A stretch of DNA of 64,000 nt from Pseudomonas asuensis. GTDB taxonomy: Bacteria; Pseudomonadota; Gammaproteobacteria; Pseudomonadales; Pseudomonadaceae. Positions 1 to 10,118 of this stretch are shown piece after piece (position 1 is the stretch's first letter; the number at the start of each line of letters is the position of its first letter). Both the position numbers and the translations under genes were made by a program. The DNA lies in NCBI RefSeq assembly GCF_014646755.1, contig NZ_BMNW01000012.1, forward strand, positions 1-64,000, read 5' to 3'. The notes beneath the pieces are model-generated. The model saw nothing but the letters and a program-made list of their open reading frames with translations. It searched no databases and was not told the DNA's origin.

Positions 1-174
1 CCTCAGTGGCCTGGAGAACCTACGTTTAAGTTATCGGCGCTTGCTCAATTTGCTTTAGGAGAATTCTCTTCAGTGTTTCCTAAGCAGTTGGCTAACTTCG
101 CCCCCACTGCGCTTAAATGTGCAGTGACCCAAACTGGTTATTCTTTATTTCGGCCCGGCTTCGATTTGCTTTAG
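1..174 (+). CDS. 3' end of an unidentified gene (partial)
   Basis: Frame 1 is open from the window edge for 57 codons to a TAG stop. The translation looks protein-like (begins PQWPGEPTFKLSAL, ends RPGFDLL), but I do not recognise the family. The reading frame converges on flgL, and a two-way hairpin lies between the two genes, as expected for the ends of two convergent genes. In some pseudomonads this side of flgL carries flagellin-glycosylation genes; that is context only. An open frame of this length can arise by chance, so this may be non-coding. Confidence 0.35.
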   Translation, partial: PQWPGEPTFKLSALAQFALGEFSSVFPKQLANFAPTALKCAVTQTGYSLFRPGFDLL

Positions 175-261
175 AGGCCACTCATACCTTTCATCGGTAG
201 CCTGTTTGATGTTTACCTGATTACATTCCTACCCTTGAGTAGAAAGCTTTTAATACAAATC

Positions 262-300
262 ATAAAAACAAAAAAGGCGAGCCTAAGCTCGCCTCTTTTG
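262..300 (-). terminator. Intrinsic terminator of the flgF-flgL operon
   Basis: An 8-bp stem (aggcgagc / gctcgcct, 275-294) has a four-base loop. Read on the minus strand it is followed by a T-rich run (262-274) just beyond the flgL stop. A shorter T-run on the other side could let it serve the convergent partial gene too. Confidence 0.85.
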
Positions 301-310
301 TTATTTGAAC

Positions 311-1867
311 TTATAACTTATCGAACAAGCTCAACTGGCTGACACGCGCAAAGGAAGCTTGAGCCGCCTCAAGCATCGTCTGCTGAAGAATAAGCTTGGA
401 TGACGCCTCAGCCATATCTGTGTCACGAAGATCAGATTGAGTAGCCTTGTTTGTCATGTTCAAACTTTCATTTTCAACTGCAAGCGTATCTATTGTATTC
501 AACCGTGCACCAATCGAAGCTTGAGTCGAAGCGACATTAGCCATGGCGCTGTCGATATTCTTAACAGCCAGATTCAGCGACTCGTTCAGCTTGAATTGAG
601 CGCTCTCATTGCCCATTACAGGGGTTCTTAACGCCTTGGACAAATTAGAAAGTGTGTCCAATATACCCTGCGTTGTCTGAGACTTAGGCGATACGCTGAG
701 CTGATCGCCGGCCTGAGGAGTCCCACCCACCTGCAGCTGTACACCCGCATACGTCAATGACGATCCGCTGAGTACTCCTTGAGCCATTGGCTTACTGCTC
801 TCGCTTACTGGCTGAGCATACACCTGATACTCTGTAGCACTTGTAAACTTGACTGAAATACCAGAAGCAGGGAACTGCGTGGTATAGGCATTAGAGTTAA
901 CGATCTGGCCGCCACTTAGCTGAGCATTAGACGCATTCTGACCGGACACGGAAAACTTGTCCGAGGCGGTTGTAAGCTCAAACTGATGCCCTGCCAACTG
1001 TGTGTCCAGACTCACATTGGGATCTTTTGACAGCCCTGTAATACCCAGCGAGAAATCTACGCCTCGGAACGAGATATTGTTTGTGGATTTAGCTGGATCG
1101 ATTGTGCCTGTCGCCAAAGCCTGACTCGGATCGGCTTTGCTGAAAACTTTGTATTCTTTACTGCTGGTCAGCTCTACTACATAGGGCGCACCATCCTGGA
1201 AATAATTACTAAAGCTTTGGCTGTTGCCAACCACACCCTGCCCCATTGTTGCCTTTTGGCCACCAGCTGGCGCAGCTGTCAACTGTGTTTGAGTACGTGC
1301 ATTATTGGCTACGTTTTCGAACACACTCCAACCACTATCATTGGAAGACAAGCGCATTGAACTGGAAACCTGCAGGTCGAGTGACCCTTGGTCGCCTGCA
1401 TAGCCATAACTTCCGTCCGGGTTCTGAGTGAACGGTATTTCACTGCTTTTTGCACCACCGAACAAATACTGACCGTTGGCGTCACGGCTATTCATCGCAG
1501 AAAGAAGCTGCTGCTGAATTTGATCCAGCTCCGCGGCAACTGAATCACGATCGATATCCGAATACGAGCCATTACCAGCTGACAATGCCAGTTCACGTGC
1601 GCGCTGAAGCATATTGGTCATAGACGTTAATACGCTTTCTTCCTGCAACAGGTTGTTCTTAGCCGTATCCAGGTTGCCCTTGTACTGTCCCAATTGAGCC
1701 TGCTGCTGCTCCAGCTGAAGCAAACGTGCAGCACCGACAGGGTCATCCGCGGGCGTATGTATACGTACACCGCTGGAGATATCCTGTTGGGTTTTGACAA
1801 TGCTCGAATAGCCTTTCTGATATCCGGCGATATTCGAAGCAAACATTTGTGAAGTAGAGATGCGCAT
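311..1867 (-). CDS. flgL: Flagellar hook-associated protein 3 (FlgL, HAP3)
   Basis: FlgL is the hook-filament junction protein that sits between FlgK and the flagellin filament and is exported by the flagellar type III system. The N-terminus (MRISTSQMF, then Q..I..G.R...PADDP at about residues 27-45) and the C-terminus (S.L.L.Q..L.A...A......LSLFDKL) are the conserved flagellin-like coiled-coil ends. The middle 300 residues are variable and rich in Ser, Thr, Gln and Asn. At 518 residues it is longer than many FlgL proteins, the extra length being in the exposed central domain. It is last in the sigma-54 flgF-flgL operon, 11 bases after flgK, and is followed by a terminator. Confidence 0.95.
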   Translation of the reverse strand: MRISTSQMFASNIAGYQKGYSSIVKTQQDISSGVRIHTPADDPVGAARLLQLEQQQAQLGQYKGNLDTAKNNLLQEESVLTSMTNMLQRARELALSAGNGSYSDIDRDSVAAELDQIQQQLLSAMNSRDANGQYLFGGAKSSEIPFTQNPDGSYGYAGDQGSLDLQVSSSMRLSSNDSGWSVFENVANNARTQTQLTAAPAGGQKATMGQGVVGNSQSFSNYFQDGAPYVVELTSSKEYKVFSKADPSQALATGTIDPAKSTNNISFRGVDFSLGITGLSKDPNVSLDTQLAGHQFELTTASDKFSVSGQNASNAQLSGGQIVNSNAYTTQFPASGISVKFTSATEYQVYAQPVSESSKPMAQGVLSGSSLTYAGVQLQVGGTPQAGDQLSVSPKSQTTQGILDTLSNLSKALRTPVMGNESAQFKLNESLNLAVKNIDSAMANVASTQASIGARLNTIDTLAVENESLNMTNKATQSDLRDTDMAEASSKLILQQTMLEAAQASFARVSQLSLFDKL

Positions 1868-1878
1868 GAATAAAGCCT

Positions 1879-3930
1879 CTATCGTACTGCGTTGATCAGC
1901 GTATCGAACGTACTGCGGGCGATAGAGATCACCTGCGCAGACGCGTTGTAATACTGTTGAAATTTCACCAAGTTAGCGGCCTCTTCATCCAGATTTACTC
2001 CAGAGACTGAGTCGCGACTATTTTTAGCTTGGGTTAGCACTGCCGTGGTTGCTTTGGTATCCAGCTCAGCTTGATTGGTAACCGCTCCTACCCGCTCGAT
2101 TAGAGAGCTATAGGCACCAGTAATGCTGGTCCCTACACTACCGCCAGTGACGCCAATGGAGTTTTTAGTTTGCAAACCCAGCAGTTGTTGAGCGTTGCGG
2201 TTGTCCGATGCGCCACCTTTATTAAAGGAGACGGTCAGACTATCGTCCTGGGACGGAGAGCCGCTTACGGTCATTTCAAAAGAAAATGTCTTGGCCGTAC
2301 CGTCTGTATTTAGTACTGCGTTCCCAGCGTCATCAACTACTGGAACATTAATCGAAACCTTGTTGTTGTTTCCCGGCACGATAGTGCCTGTACCAACGGT
2401 CTCGCCCTTAGTATTAAATACAGAATAACTTTGCGACCCATTTGCCGCAGCCCCAAACACCATCTTGACTGGTGTACCGTTCTTGATACCCGCCTGCATC
2501 TGCGCATTAGCCGTAGCATCATTTACATCCAGCCGAGTCGTCAAAGCCGGCTGCGTCACACTGCCTGAGCCCTTGTTACCAGTAGTAAGCGTAGCCGATA
2601 GGGGCGCTGCAAATGCGATCTGGGTGGCGTCCTTAAGCTGAGCGGAAATATCCGCGGCGCCTGTACGCGTCGGCATGACAGTGAATTTGTCCCCCCTCAC
2701 TGCCGTACCGCTAGCCAGATTGAGCGTAAAGCCATCAATAACCGGCGCTGGCGAAGCGTCCAGGCTGTAGGAGCCCATGGACTGATTATCGTCAAGACGA
2801 CGCACGGAATACCGGTTACCTTCCAGCATAGTGACCTCATAGTCACTGGTGGTCAGCTTGCTGGTATCCTTTATCTGGACGTTCAAACTTGCGTTCTTGT
2901 CGCTATTACCCACCTGGGCCAGGCTACGATGAGATACGTTGGTAGCACTGTTAAGATCCGCAAACATCGGTGAGCCGAAATTGCCATTCAGGCTCAGCCC
3001 CTGCCCTAATTGACTGTTGACCTGCTCAGTAAGGACCATAGCCATGCGTCCCAACTCATTACGAGCAGGATCGAGCACGTTGTCTCGGTAGTTGAGCAGT
3101 CCGCCCATCTCTCCGCCATTCACAACGGAAGAAACATCCTGCGTCGTGTTGGCCTTGGTCAGGGTAACAGCATAGCGCGACGGGTCCATTTGGCTAGGAC
3201 CAGCAGCCAAGGTGGATACGGAGTTACCTACTACCAGCGGCTGGCCAGAGCCAATATACAGGTTATAGTTACCATCCTGATTAACAACTGTGACGCCCAC
3301 CATCTCGGAAAGCTGGCGCACAGCTTCATCACGTGCATCTAACAGATCGTTGGGCGATGCGCCACTGCCTGAGGCCTCAGCAATAGCCTGGTTGTACTGC
3401 GCCACGCTGCCAGCCAGTTTGTTGGCCTGACTTGCCATACTGGCCAGCTGTTCATTAACGTAATTATTTTGGTCAACCAACTGGTTGGTTATCGAATTAA
3501 AACGCTCGCTTAAGCCCTGAGCCTGCGTCAGTAAAAGCTGGCGAGACGCATTATCCGTTGGGCTGGCTGCCGCCGTCTGCAGAGCTGCAAAGAAGGACTG
3601 CATGACTTTGCTAACGCCGGTAGTACCGTCTGACAGCAAGGAGTCAACCTGCTTCACCTGGTTATAAAATGCCTGGGAAGCACTGTTGAGCGCCGTAGTC
3701 GTCCGTACCTGAGTGCCCAGGTAGTCGTTATAGATGCGACGGACATCGGCAATCGTAGTGCCATTGCCAATATAGGACGTTCCTTCCAGGCGCGGCGCAA
3801 TCGCCTTTTGTACCGTTTGCTGACGGGTATAGCCTGCGGTGTCCGCATTAGTAATGTTGTGGCCTGTCGTGCTCAGAGCACTCTGGCTGGCTGACAGCCC
3901 CGAAAGTCCGATTGAAATGAGGTTCGACAT
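1879..3930 (-). CDS. flgK: Flagellar hook-associated protein 1 (FlgK, HAP1)
   Basis: FlgK forms the first junction layer on the hook. The N-terminus (MSNLISIGLSGLSASQSALSTTGHNITN) is the classic rod/hook-family motif, and NITNADTAGYTRQ completes it. The C-terminus (SGVNLDEEAANLVKFQQYYNASAQVISI) is the matching helical end. The central region, about residues 150-600, is a variable surface domain. The length of 683 residues is typical of pseudomonads. It lies 9 bases after flgJ and 11 before flgL, in the same operon. Confidence 0.96.
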   Translation of the reverse strand: MSNLISIGLSGLSASQSALSTTGHNITNADTAGYTRQQTVQKAIAPRLEGTSYIGNGTTIADVRRIYNDYLGTQVRTTTALNSASQAFYNQVKQVDSLLSDGTTGVSKVMQSFFAALQTAAASPTDNASRQLLLTQAQGLSERFNSITNQLVDQNNYVNEQLASMASQANKLAGSVAQYNQAIAEASGSGASPNDLLDARDEAVRQLSEMVGVTVVNQDGNYNLYIGSGQPLVVGNSVSTLAAGPSQMDPSRYAVTLTKANTTQDVSSVVNGGEMGGLLNYRDNVLDPARNELGRMAMVLTEQVNSQLGQGLSLNGNFGSPMFADLNSATNVSHRSLAQVGNSDKNASLNVQIKDTSKLTTSDYEVTMLEGNRYSVRRLDDNQSMGSYSLDASPAPVIDGFTLNLASGTAVRGDKFTVMPTRTGAADISAQLKDATQIAFAAPLSATLTTGNKGSGSVTQPALTTRLDVNDATANAQMQAGIKNGTPVKMVFGAAANGSQSYSVFNTKGETVGTGTIVPGNNNKVSINVPVVDDAGNAVLNTDGTAKTFSFEMTVSGSPSQDDSLTVSFNKGGASDNRNAQQLLGLQTKNSIGVTGGSVGTSITGAYSSLIERVGAVTNQAELDTKATTAVLTQAKNSRDSVSGVNLDEEAANLVKFQQYYNASAQVISIARSTFDTLINAVR

Positions 3931-3939
3931 GATCAGGCC

Positions 3940-5181
3940 TTATGAACGAATCGTAGTTGAGCTAGTTGAGGCAATGTTCTGGTATGTACCAATGCCTTGA
4001 GCAATTTGCGTTATCTTGCGTGCATAGTTCGGGTCAGTGGCATAGCCGGCTTGCTGAAGTCCTTTCATGAATTTCTCTGAGTCGCCTCCGCTGTTAAGCG
4101 CCTTCTGATACCGATCGTTGTTTTGCAAAAAGCTTACATAGTCATGAAAGCTGTCTGCGTACGAGTCATACGTACGGAACTTGGCGACCTCTTTTACAGG
4201 CTGGCCATTCACAAATTCTGTTGTTAGCGCACGTGCTGAACCACCTTTCCAGCCATGAGCCTTGATACCAAACAGGTTGTGGCTGCTAGAGCCATCCTGT
4301 TGCTGGATAACAGACTTACCCCATCCCGTTTCCAGTGCCGCCTGGGCAACCAGATAACGTGGGTCGACGCCAATGCGCTCTGCGGCTTCTTTTGCCATCG
4401 GCAGCATCGTATTGACAAAGTCTTCACGACTACTGAACGATGACTTACTGGCGAGAGGCGGCTGGGCGTAGCGACGCTCGCTAACGTCTTGCGCTTTATG
4501 GGTACTCACCTGTCTATCGGCTGTTACGGCAAAAGCTTGAGACGGTTTCCAATCGCTCCTGGACAATGCGGTCTTGGATGAGTCACTTAATTGACTTGCA
4601 ATGGTTGGCTGCTGACCTACGTTCGGCTGCTGGGTATCCGGTACGATACCCGCCATTACGCGGTCAACGAACCTGCCTGGCAATGCAAGGCGGCGCTGAT
4701 TGAGCAGCTTGGAATCATCACGCGCCGGATCTACGGAAGCCAGTTTTGTAGACGCCTTTAACCCATCCTGCTTGGCAACCACATCACCTGCTGGTGAATT
4801 AGCCTGCCCAACCTGAGCAAAAGGATTGGGGCGATGGCTAGTCTTTGCCGTCTTGGAAAGTTGACGCTCCAGTACAGAGGACAGGCCAAGACCACCCCCC
4901 TCCCGAGACAGCGACACAGCCATTTGCTGATCGTACATGCTCTGGTACTGCTTGGTAGTCTCGCTCTGGAACGGGCTGTCCTTATCAGCCAACACTTCGT
5001 TGGCCGAGCGCATGGACTTCATCATCTGGTTCAGGAAAAGTGACTCGAACTCTTGAGCCACTTTCTTGATGTTTTCCTCGCTGTCCCGATTCTTGCCCTT
5101 CATCTGGGCAAGGCGGTTCAGGTCGGTAAAGGCGCCGGAATCGACGTTACTGCTGTAGGTTCCGCCCAAACGAGAGTCCAT
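3940..5181 (-). CDS. flgJ: Flagellar rod-assembly protein and muramidase (FlgJ)
   Basis: FlgJ is a two-domain periplasmic protein. The N-terminal part (about residues 15-110, with KKVAQEFESLFLNQMMKSMR) caps the growing rod. The C-terminal part (about 255-400, with YLVAQAALETGWGKS, FGIKA and F..Y.SY..SF.DY..FL) is a glucosaminidase-type domain that opens peptidoglycan for the rod. A low-complexity linker of about 130 residues joins them. At 413 residues it is near the usual pseudomonad length. It lies between flgI and flgK in the operon. Confidence 0.95.
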   Translation of the reverse strand: MDSRLGGTYSSNVDSGAFTDLNRLAQMKGKNRDSEENIKKVAQEFESLFLNQMMKSMRSANEVLADKDSPFQSETTKQYQSMYDQQMAVSLSREGGGLGLSSVLERQLSKTAKTSHRPNPFAQVGQANSPAGDVVAKQDGLKASTKLASVDPARDDSKLLNQRRLALPGRFVDRVMAGIVPDTQQPNVGQQPTIASQLSDSSKTALSRSDWKPSQAFAVTADRQVSTHKAQDVSERRYAQPPLASKSSFSSREDFVNTMLPMAKEAAERIGVDPRYLVAQAALETGWGKSVIQQQDGSSSHNLFGIKAHGWKGGSARALTTEFVNGQPVKEVAKFRTYDSYADSFHDYVSFLQNNDRYQKALNSGGDSEKFMKGLQQAGYATDPNYARKITQIAQGIGTYQNIASTSSTTIRS

Positions 5182-5193
5182 GATACTGCTCCG

Positions 5194-6294
5194 TTAAATC
5201 ACGATCAGATCGGCTTGCAAGGCGCCGGCCTGTTTGAGTGCTTCTAAGATCGCCATCAGGTCACTGGGTGCTGCACCCACTTGGTTGACGGCGCGTACTA
5301 TTTCATCGAGTGTTGTTCCAGGACCAAACTTGAACATCGGCTTGGCTTCCTGCTTGGCTTTAACCGTCGAGTTCGGCACCACCGCGGTCTGACCGTCGGA
5401 CAGCGGATTAGGCTGGCTGACAATCGGATCTTCGCTGATGGTGACGGTCAGGCTGCCGTGCGTAACCGCTGCCGGCGAAACCTTGACGTTCTGCCCCACT
5501 ACAATCGTGCCGGTACGTGAGTTGATAATGACCTTGGCTACCGCCTCGCCTGGATTTACTTCCAGGTTCTCCAGCACGGAGATGTAATCAACGCGCTGAC
5601 CAGGATCGAGCGGAGCCGTGACACGTACCGAACCACCGTCCAATGCTGTTGCAACACCCGGGCCAAGCAACTCATTAACCTTGTCGACAATGTGCTTAGC
5701 GGTCGTGAAGTCCGAGCGATTGAGGTTTAGCGTGAGTGAATTACCCTGATCGAAACCGCTCGGTACAGGCCGCTCTACGGTTGCACCACCCGGAATACGG
5801 CCAGCTGACGGAACGTTGACAGTAATTCGTGACCCGTCTTTACCTTCAGCGTCAAAACCACCTACAACAAGGTTGCCTTGGGCAACGGCATATACGTTGC
5901 CGTCGATCCCTTTAAGCGGTGCCATCAACAGGCTACCGCCACGCAAGCTTTTAGCATTACCAATCGACGAAATAGTGACATCGATCGTTTGACCTGGCTT
6001 GGCGAAGGCTGGCAGGTCTGCATGAATAGAAACCGCTGCAACGTTTTTGAGCTGCACGTTTCCACCGCTGGGAACCTTGATCCCAAACTGCGCCATCATG
6101 TTATTGAAGGTTTGGACCGTAAACGGTGTCTGAGTCGTCTGGTCACCTGAACCATTCAGCCCCACGACCAAACCATAACCAATCAATTGGTTAGACCTCA
6201 CCCCTTGAATCGAGGCGATGTCCTTGAGGCGTTCTGCCTGGGCTGCTGTTGCCGACAGCACCAGAGCGAAAGCAACGCATAAATGTTTCAACAT
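5194..6294 (-). CDS. flgI: Flagellar P-ring protein (FlgI)
   Basis: FlgI polymerises into the periplasmic P ring around the rod. A Sec signal peptide is clear (hydrophobic run [16 protein letters not shown], then [13 protein letters not shown]). The mature start ([30 protein letters not shown]) and the C-terminal [29 protein letters not shown] are family signatures. The length of 366 residues is standard. FlgA, encoded in this window on the other strand, is its assembly chaperone. The gene follows flgH after 11 bases. Confidence 0.97.
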   Translation of the reverse strand: MLKHLCVAFALVLSATAAQAERLKDIASIQGVRSNQLIGYGLVVGLNGSGDQTTQTPFTVQTFNNMMAQFGIKVPSGGNVQLKNVAAVSIHADLPAFAKPGQTIDVTISSIGNAKSLRGGSLLMAPLKGIDGNVYAVAQGNLVVGGFDAEGKDGSRITVNVPSAGRIPGGATVERPVPSGFDQGNSLTLNLNRSDFTTAKHIVDKVNELLGPGVATALDGGSVRVTAPLDPGQRVDYISVLENLEVNPGEAVAKVIINSRTGTIVVGQNVKVSPAAVTHGSLTVTISEDPIVSQPNPLSDGQTAVVPNSTVKAKQEAKPMFKFGPGTTLDEIVRAVNQVGAAPSDLMAILEALKQAGALQADLIVI

Positions 6295-6305
6295 GGTTTC
6301 ACGCC

Positions 6306-7001
6306 TCAGAACGGAAATAGCGGGCTGGTGAAGAACCGGCTTAACCAGCCCGGCTGGCTGGCATCTGCAAATGCACCGGTACCAGAGTACGTAATGCGGG
6401 CATCCGCTACGCGAGTCGAAGACACAGTGTTATTGGTGCTGATATCGTCAGCCCGGATCAAACCTGATATACGCATCAGCTCGTTGCCGGTATTAAGAGT
6501 CAGCCACTTCTCTCCGCGGATGGACAAAACACCATTGGGCATGACATCTGCCACAGTTACCGTCAGCGAGCCCGTCAGGCTATTGCCCTGAGCGGCCTTG
6601 GCGTCGCCAGAGGACTCACGAGAACCCTCGAATTGAGCACCAAGGTTTAGGTTGCCGCCAGACAGCGGGTTACCGATTTGAGCCTTGGTACCAAATAATG
6701 ATCCAACACCCAGATTGGCTGAGCTGTCTTTCGAAATATCTGAACTCGCGTTCTTGCTCGCCTGCGTCCGTTCTTCCAGCGTGATAGTAATAATGTCGCC
6801 GACGCGGAAAGCCTTGCGGTCGGTATACAGGTTCTGGTCGAACCCCGGCTGGTAAATAGACCCACTGTTCTGCGCAGCCGGCATGGGCGTACGCGGCAGC
6901 ACAGGCGCATAATATGGATCGTTGGGCTTGGCAGCTGGTGCTACACAACCCACTAACAACGTAGCGCCTAGTACAGGAACAAGAGCAAGAAGGCGGTTCA
7001 T
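6306..7001 (-). CDS. flgH: Flagellar L-ring lipoprotein (FlgH)
   Basis: FlgH forms the outer-membrane L ring. I place the start at the ATG that gives [19 protein letters not shown], a lipoprotein signal with lipobox LVGC. An upstream in-frame TTG would add six non-family residues. Family motifs include [50 protein letters not shown]. and N.V.STR.ADARI.Y.G.G. The length from this start is 231 residues. It lies between flgG and flgI. Confidence 0.96.
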   Translation of the reverse strand: MNRLLALVPVLGATLLVGCVAPAAKPNDPYYAPVLPRTPMPAAQNSGSIYQPGFDQNLYTDRKAFRVGDIITITLEERTQASKNASSDISKDSSANLGVGSLFGTKAQIGNPLSGGNLNLGAQFEGSRESSGDAKAAQGNSLTGSLTVTVADVMPNGVLSIRGEKWLTLNTGNELMRISGLIRADDISTNNTVSSTRVADARITYSGTGAFADASQPGWLSRFFTSPLFPF

Positions 7002-7030
7002 ACAACAACGACCTCGCAAGGTAAAAGCGA

Positions 7031-7816
7031 TTACAGGTTCTGGGTCAGGAAGCCAAGCATCTGGTCGGCAGTCGAGATAACCTTGGAGTTCATCTCGTAG
7101 GCACGCTGCGTGGTGATCATGTTCACCAACTCCTCAACCGTGCTGACGTTCGAATTTTCCAATGTGCTCTGCATGACCGTGCCTAAACCATTCAAGCCAG
7201 GCGTACCGTTCTGGGGAGCACCACTCGCGGCGGTTTCCATAAACAGGTTGTTGCCTACAGCTTGCAAACCCGCTGGGTTAATGAAGTCCGCGGTTTGAAG
7301 ATTGCCGATTACCTGCGGTGCTGCACTATCGGTACCTGTTACAGAAACCGTACCGTCCTCACCAACGGTAAAGGTTTTCGTTCCGGCGGGAACGACAATC
7401 GCAGGCTCAAGCGGGAAACCGTTTGCCGTAACAACCTGGCCATCCGCATTTAGGTGGAATGTTCCATCACGGGTATAGGAAACGGAGCCATCCGGCATCA
7501 GAACCTGGAAGAAACCACGACCATTGATAGCCATGTCGAGCGGCTGATCTGTTGTCTGAAGGCTACCTTCAGTAAAGTTCTTTTGTGTTCCAACAATACG
7601 GACACCCGTACCTACCTGGAGACCAGAAGGGAGCTGGCTGTCCTGAGTGGACTGAGCACCTGGCTGACGATGTACCTGGTACAGCAGATCCTGAAACTCA
7701 GCGCGGTCACGCTTGAAGCCTGTTGTCGAAACGTTGGCCAAGTTGTTGGAGATGGTGCTCAGGTTGGTGTCTTGGGCAGACAGGCCTGTTTTACTAACCC
7801 ACAGTGCAGACATCAT
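7031..7816 (-). CDS. flgG: Flagellar distal rod protein (FlgG)
   Basis: FlgG builds the distal rod. The N-terminus ([38 protein letters not shown]) and C-terminus ([35 protein letters not shown]) are diagnostic. The length of 261 residues matches the family exactly. Two adjacent ATG codons compete for the start; a GGAGAA ribosome site precedes them and the first keeps the standard length. The gene lies between flgF and flgH. Confidence 0.97.
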   Translation of the reverse strand: MMSALWVSKTGLSAQDTNLSTISNNLANVSTTGFKRDRAEFQDLLYQVHRQPGAQSTQDSQLPSGLQVGTGVRIVGTQKNFTEGSLQTTDQPLDMAINGRGFFQVLMPDGSVSYTRDGTFHLNADGQVVTANGFPLEPAIVVPAGTKTFTVGEDGTVSVTGTDSAAPQVIGNLQTADFINPAGLQAVGNNLFMETAASGAPQNGTPGLNGLGTVMQSTLENSNVSTVEELVNMITTQRAYEMNSKVISTADQMLGFLTQNL

Positions 7817-7867
7817 AATAGTATTCTCCTCAAGCGCCGGCTTTACGGCGTTTCATGCAAGTCAGTA

Positions 7868-8605
7868 TTAAGATTGCAAAACCTTTGCCATAGCGGTTGA
7901 ATTGTCTTCAGCAGTGCGCATCATTTTGATGTGCAACTCGAACTGGCGAGCCAAGGCAAGAACGGACGTCATTTCTTCAGCAGCATTAACGTTGCTGCTT
8001 TCTACGAAACCTGAAACAACACGGACACCAGCATCTGCAGCGGCGGGCTGTTGGTTTTTGGTATGAATTAAACCGTCAGTCCCCTTCTCCATTTGCTTGA
8101 CGTCAGGATTAACCAATTTGATTCGGTCAACCTCAGCTAGCACGCGAGGACTCTCACCCAGCGCCTGGATACTGATCGTACCGTCTTGTCCAATTGCGAT
8201 TTTGGCCTGAGGAGGAACAGCAATCGGACCGCCATTTCCTATAACAGGAAAGCCCGAGCTGGTACGGAGCTGACCTAGGGCATCAATTTGCAGGCTTGCG
8301 GTGCGCACATACGCTTCACTCCCATCGGGTGCTTGTACGGCAATCATGCCGTTGCCCTCGATAGCCACGTCCAAATCACGCCCCGTTTCCTGAAGCGCTG
8401 CAGGCGTAAAGTCAGTGCCTGGACGCTCACTCATGGCATAAACACGTGAGGGATGAGTATCACCAAACACCTGCATTGAACGCGCTTGTTCAAAGTCCTT
8501 ACGGAACCCTGAAGTGGATACGTTCGCCAAGTTGTTGGCGTGGGCGCGTTGTGCCATTTCGTTCTGGCTGGCACCGCTCATGGCGACATAAAGCAACTTG
8601 TCCAT
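7868..8605 (-). CDS. flgF: Flagellar proximal rod protein (FlgF)
   Basis: FlgF is one of the proximal rod subunits. The N-terminus ([38 protein letters not shown]) and the C-terminal V.GF.ESSNVNA.EEMT..L.LARQFE..IKMM are characteristic. The length of 245 residues is usual. It is the first gene of flgFGHIJKL: a sigma-54 promoter lies just upstream, and the flgE terminator separates it from the preceding operon. Confidence 0.96.
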   Translation of the reverse strand: MDKLLYVAMSGASQNEMAQRAHANNLANVSTSGFRKDFEQARSMQVFGDTHPSRVYAMSERPGTDFTPAALQETGRDLDVAIEGNGMIAVQAPDGSEAYVRTASLQIDALGQLRTSSGFPVIGNGGPIAVPPQAKIAIGQDGTISIQALGESPRVLAEVDRIKLVNPDVKQMEKGTDGLIHTKNQQPAAADAGVRVVSGFVESSNVNAAEEMTSVLALARQFELHIKMMRTAEDNSTAMAKVLQS

Positions 8606-8658
8606 AGAATCCTCTAGCGACGGTTTTTTGCAGTGAACTGCTTTCGTACAGGTTCTAT

Positions 8659-8674
8659 AGCAAGCCGTGTGCCA
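8659..8674 (-). promoter_or_regulatory. Sigma-54 promoter of flgFGHIJKL
   Basis: On the minus strand the sequence reads TGGCACA-N4-TTGCT, a full match to the sigma-54 -24/-12 consensus with the required GG-N10-GC spacing. The predicted start site is about 43 bases before the flgF ATG. In P. aeruginosa this operon is a class III RpoN/FleR target, which fits. Confidence 0.88.
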
Positions 8675-8711
8675 GGTGCTTTATTCAAACATAATTCATT
8701 GACACAAAAGA

Positions 8712-8735
8712 AAAAGGCCTCTTTCGAGGCCTTTT
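8712..8735 (-). terminator. Intrinsic terminator after flgE
   Basis: A 10-bp perfect stem (aaaaggcctc / gaggcctttt) with a four-base loop ends in a T-run on the minus strand. It separates the flgBCDE and flgF-L transcription units. Confidence 0.88.
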
Positions 8736-8783
8736 GCGGAACGTCGGAATATTGTTGCCGACAGCGGCAATCTGCTTCCGCTA

Positions 8784-10091
8784 TTAACGAATCTGGATAA
8801 TCGTCTGGGAAATGGCGTTTTCAGTTTCGATTGTTTTGGCATTGGCCTGATAGTTACGCTGCGCAACGATCAAGTCAACCAACTGAGCCGTCAGATCCAC
8901 ATTAGAGTCTTCCAGAGAACCAGACTCGATTGTTCCGATTACACCGGAACCTGGAGTACCACGTACAGGCTCGCCAGAAGCTACAGTCTGAATCCAGTTA
9001 GTGCCACCTACCGGGCGCAGACCCTGCATATTGGCAAAAGTAGCCAACACAGTCTGGCCGATGTTTTTGGATTGACCATTAGTATAGTTAGCGAACAGCG
9101 TGCCGGAGTTGTCTACAGACAAGCCTGACAGTTGCCCCGTTGTATAGCCATCCTGCGTTACTTTGGTTACGGCAGAGCTACTATTGGTTTGAGTAACCTT
9201 AGTGATATCCAGGGTCACACCGGCACCATTAGCAGCGGCACCATTTGGGCCCCATACAACAGGATCAGCTTTGCTGTCTTTAACAGCCGCAGGAACCCAG
9301 TTGTTCATCGTTAACACATTGTTTGCGTCAACTTGGAAATCAGTTGAGGCAATCGAGCTCATACGGCCTGCAGCGTCGAAATTCACATTCGCCGAATAGG
9401 GTGTAGTCGATGTTGGGTCCGCAGGATTGCGGCCATCTACAGTCACGTGCATGGTCCACTGATTCGTATCGTTCTTCACGAAATACTGCATCATGTTGTG
9501 CTCGTTACCCTGGGTATCGAACACACTGACGGAAGTGGACCAGTTGTAGCTGGAAGCCAAGTTAGGATCAAACGTGGTGGACGTCGGAACAGTGGAGCTT
9601 GAGTTCAGTGTCAATGTCTGTGCTACAGCAGTAGTAGCTTTTGGCAACTGGTTAGTGGTATCAACCACAAGATCAGTCATTGCGCCAGGAACAATGTTGC
9701 CATCGATATCTGCACGGTAGCCCTGAAGGCGGTTACCCGAATTATCGACAATGAAGCCTTCTTTATCAGTACTAAACGTACCGTTACGGGTATAGGTTTC
9801 CGCCCCGTTGTTGCTCATGATAAAGAAGCCATTGCCATTGATGGCCATATCCAAGCTATTCCCGGTCTTGCTGATTGTTCCCTGGCTGAACTGCTGGGAA
9901 ACATTGGCCGTTAATACACCACTCCCAGTTGTGTTGTTACCTACACCAAACATGGAGGTTGCATATATATCGGCAAATTCAGCACGAGATGCTTTGAAAC
10001 CTGTGCTACCTACGTTAGCAATGTTATTGCCAGTAACGTTCAGGTGAGTGCTTGCCGCTTTCAGACCGCTCAGACCAACATTGAATGACAT
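8784..10091 (-). CDS. flgE: Flagellar hook protein (FlgE)
   Basis: FlgE is the hook subunit. The N-terminus (MSFNVGLSGLKAASTHLNVTGNNIANVGSTGFKASRAEFADIYA) and C-terminus (GSLEDSNVDLTAQLVDLIVAQRNYQANAKTIETENAISQTIIQI) are the conserved helical D0 ends. The FFIMSNNG.E.YTRNGTF block is shared by hook and rod proteins. At 435 residues it is near the pseudomonad length, with a Ser/Thr/Asn-rich exposed centre. It is the last gene of flgBCDE. Confidence 0.97.
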   Translation of the reverse strand: MSFNVGLSGLKAASTHLNVTGNNIANVGSTGFKASRAEFADIYATSMFGVGNNTTGSGVLTANVSQQFSQGTISKTGNSLDMAINGNGFFIMSNNGAETYTRNGTFSTDKEGFIVDNSGNRLQGYRADIDGNIVPGAMTDLVVDTTNQLPKATTAVAQTLTLNSSSTVPTSTTFDPNLASSYNWSTSVSVFDTQGNEHNMMQYFVKNDTNQWTMHVTVDGRNPADPTSTTPYSANVNFDAAGRMSSIASTDFQVDANNVLTMNNWVPAAVKDSKADPVVWGPNGAAANGAGVTLDITKVTQTNSSSAVTKVTQDGYTTGQLSGLSVDNSGTLFANYTNGQSKNIGQTVLATFANMQGLRPVGGTNWIQTVASGEPVRGTPGSGVIGTIESGSLEDSNVDLTAQLVDLIVAQRNYQANAKTIETENAISQTIIQIR

Positions 10092-10118
10092 AATACGTTC
10101 CTCTGCCGGACTGCCGGC

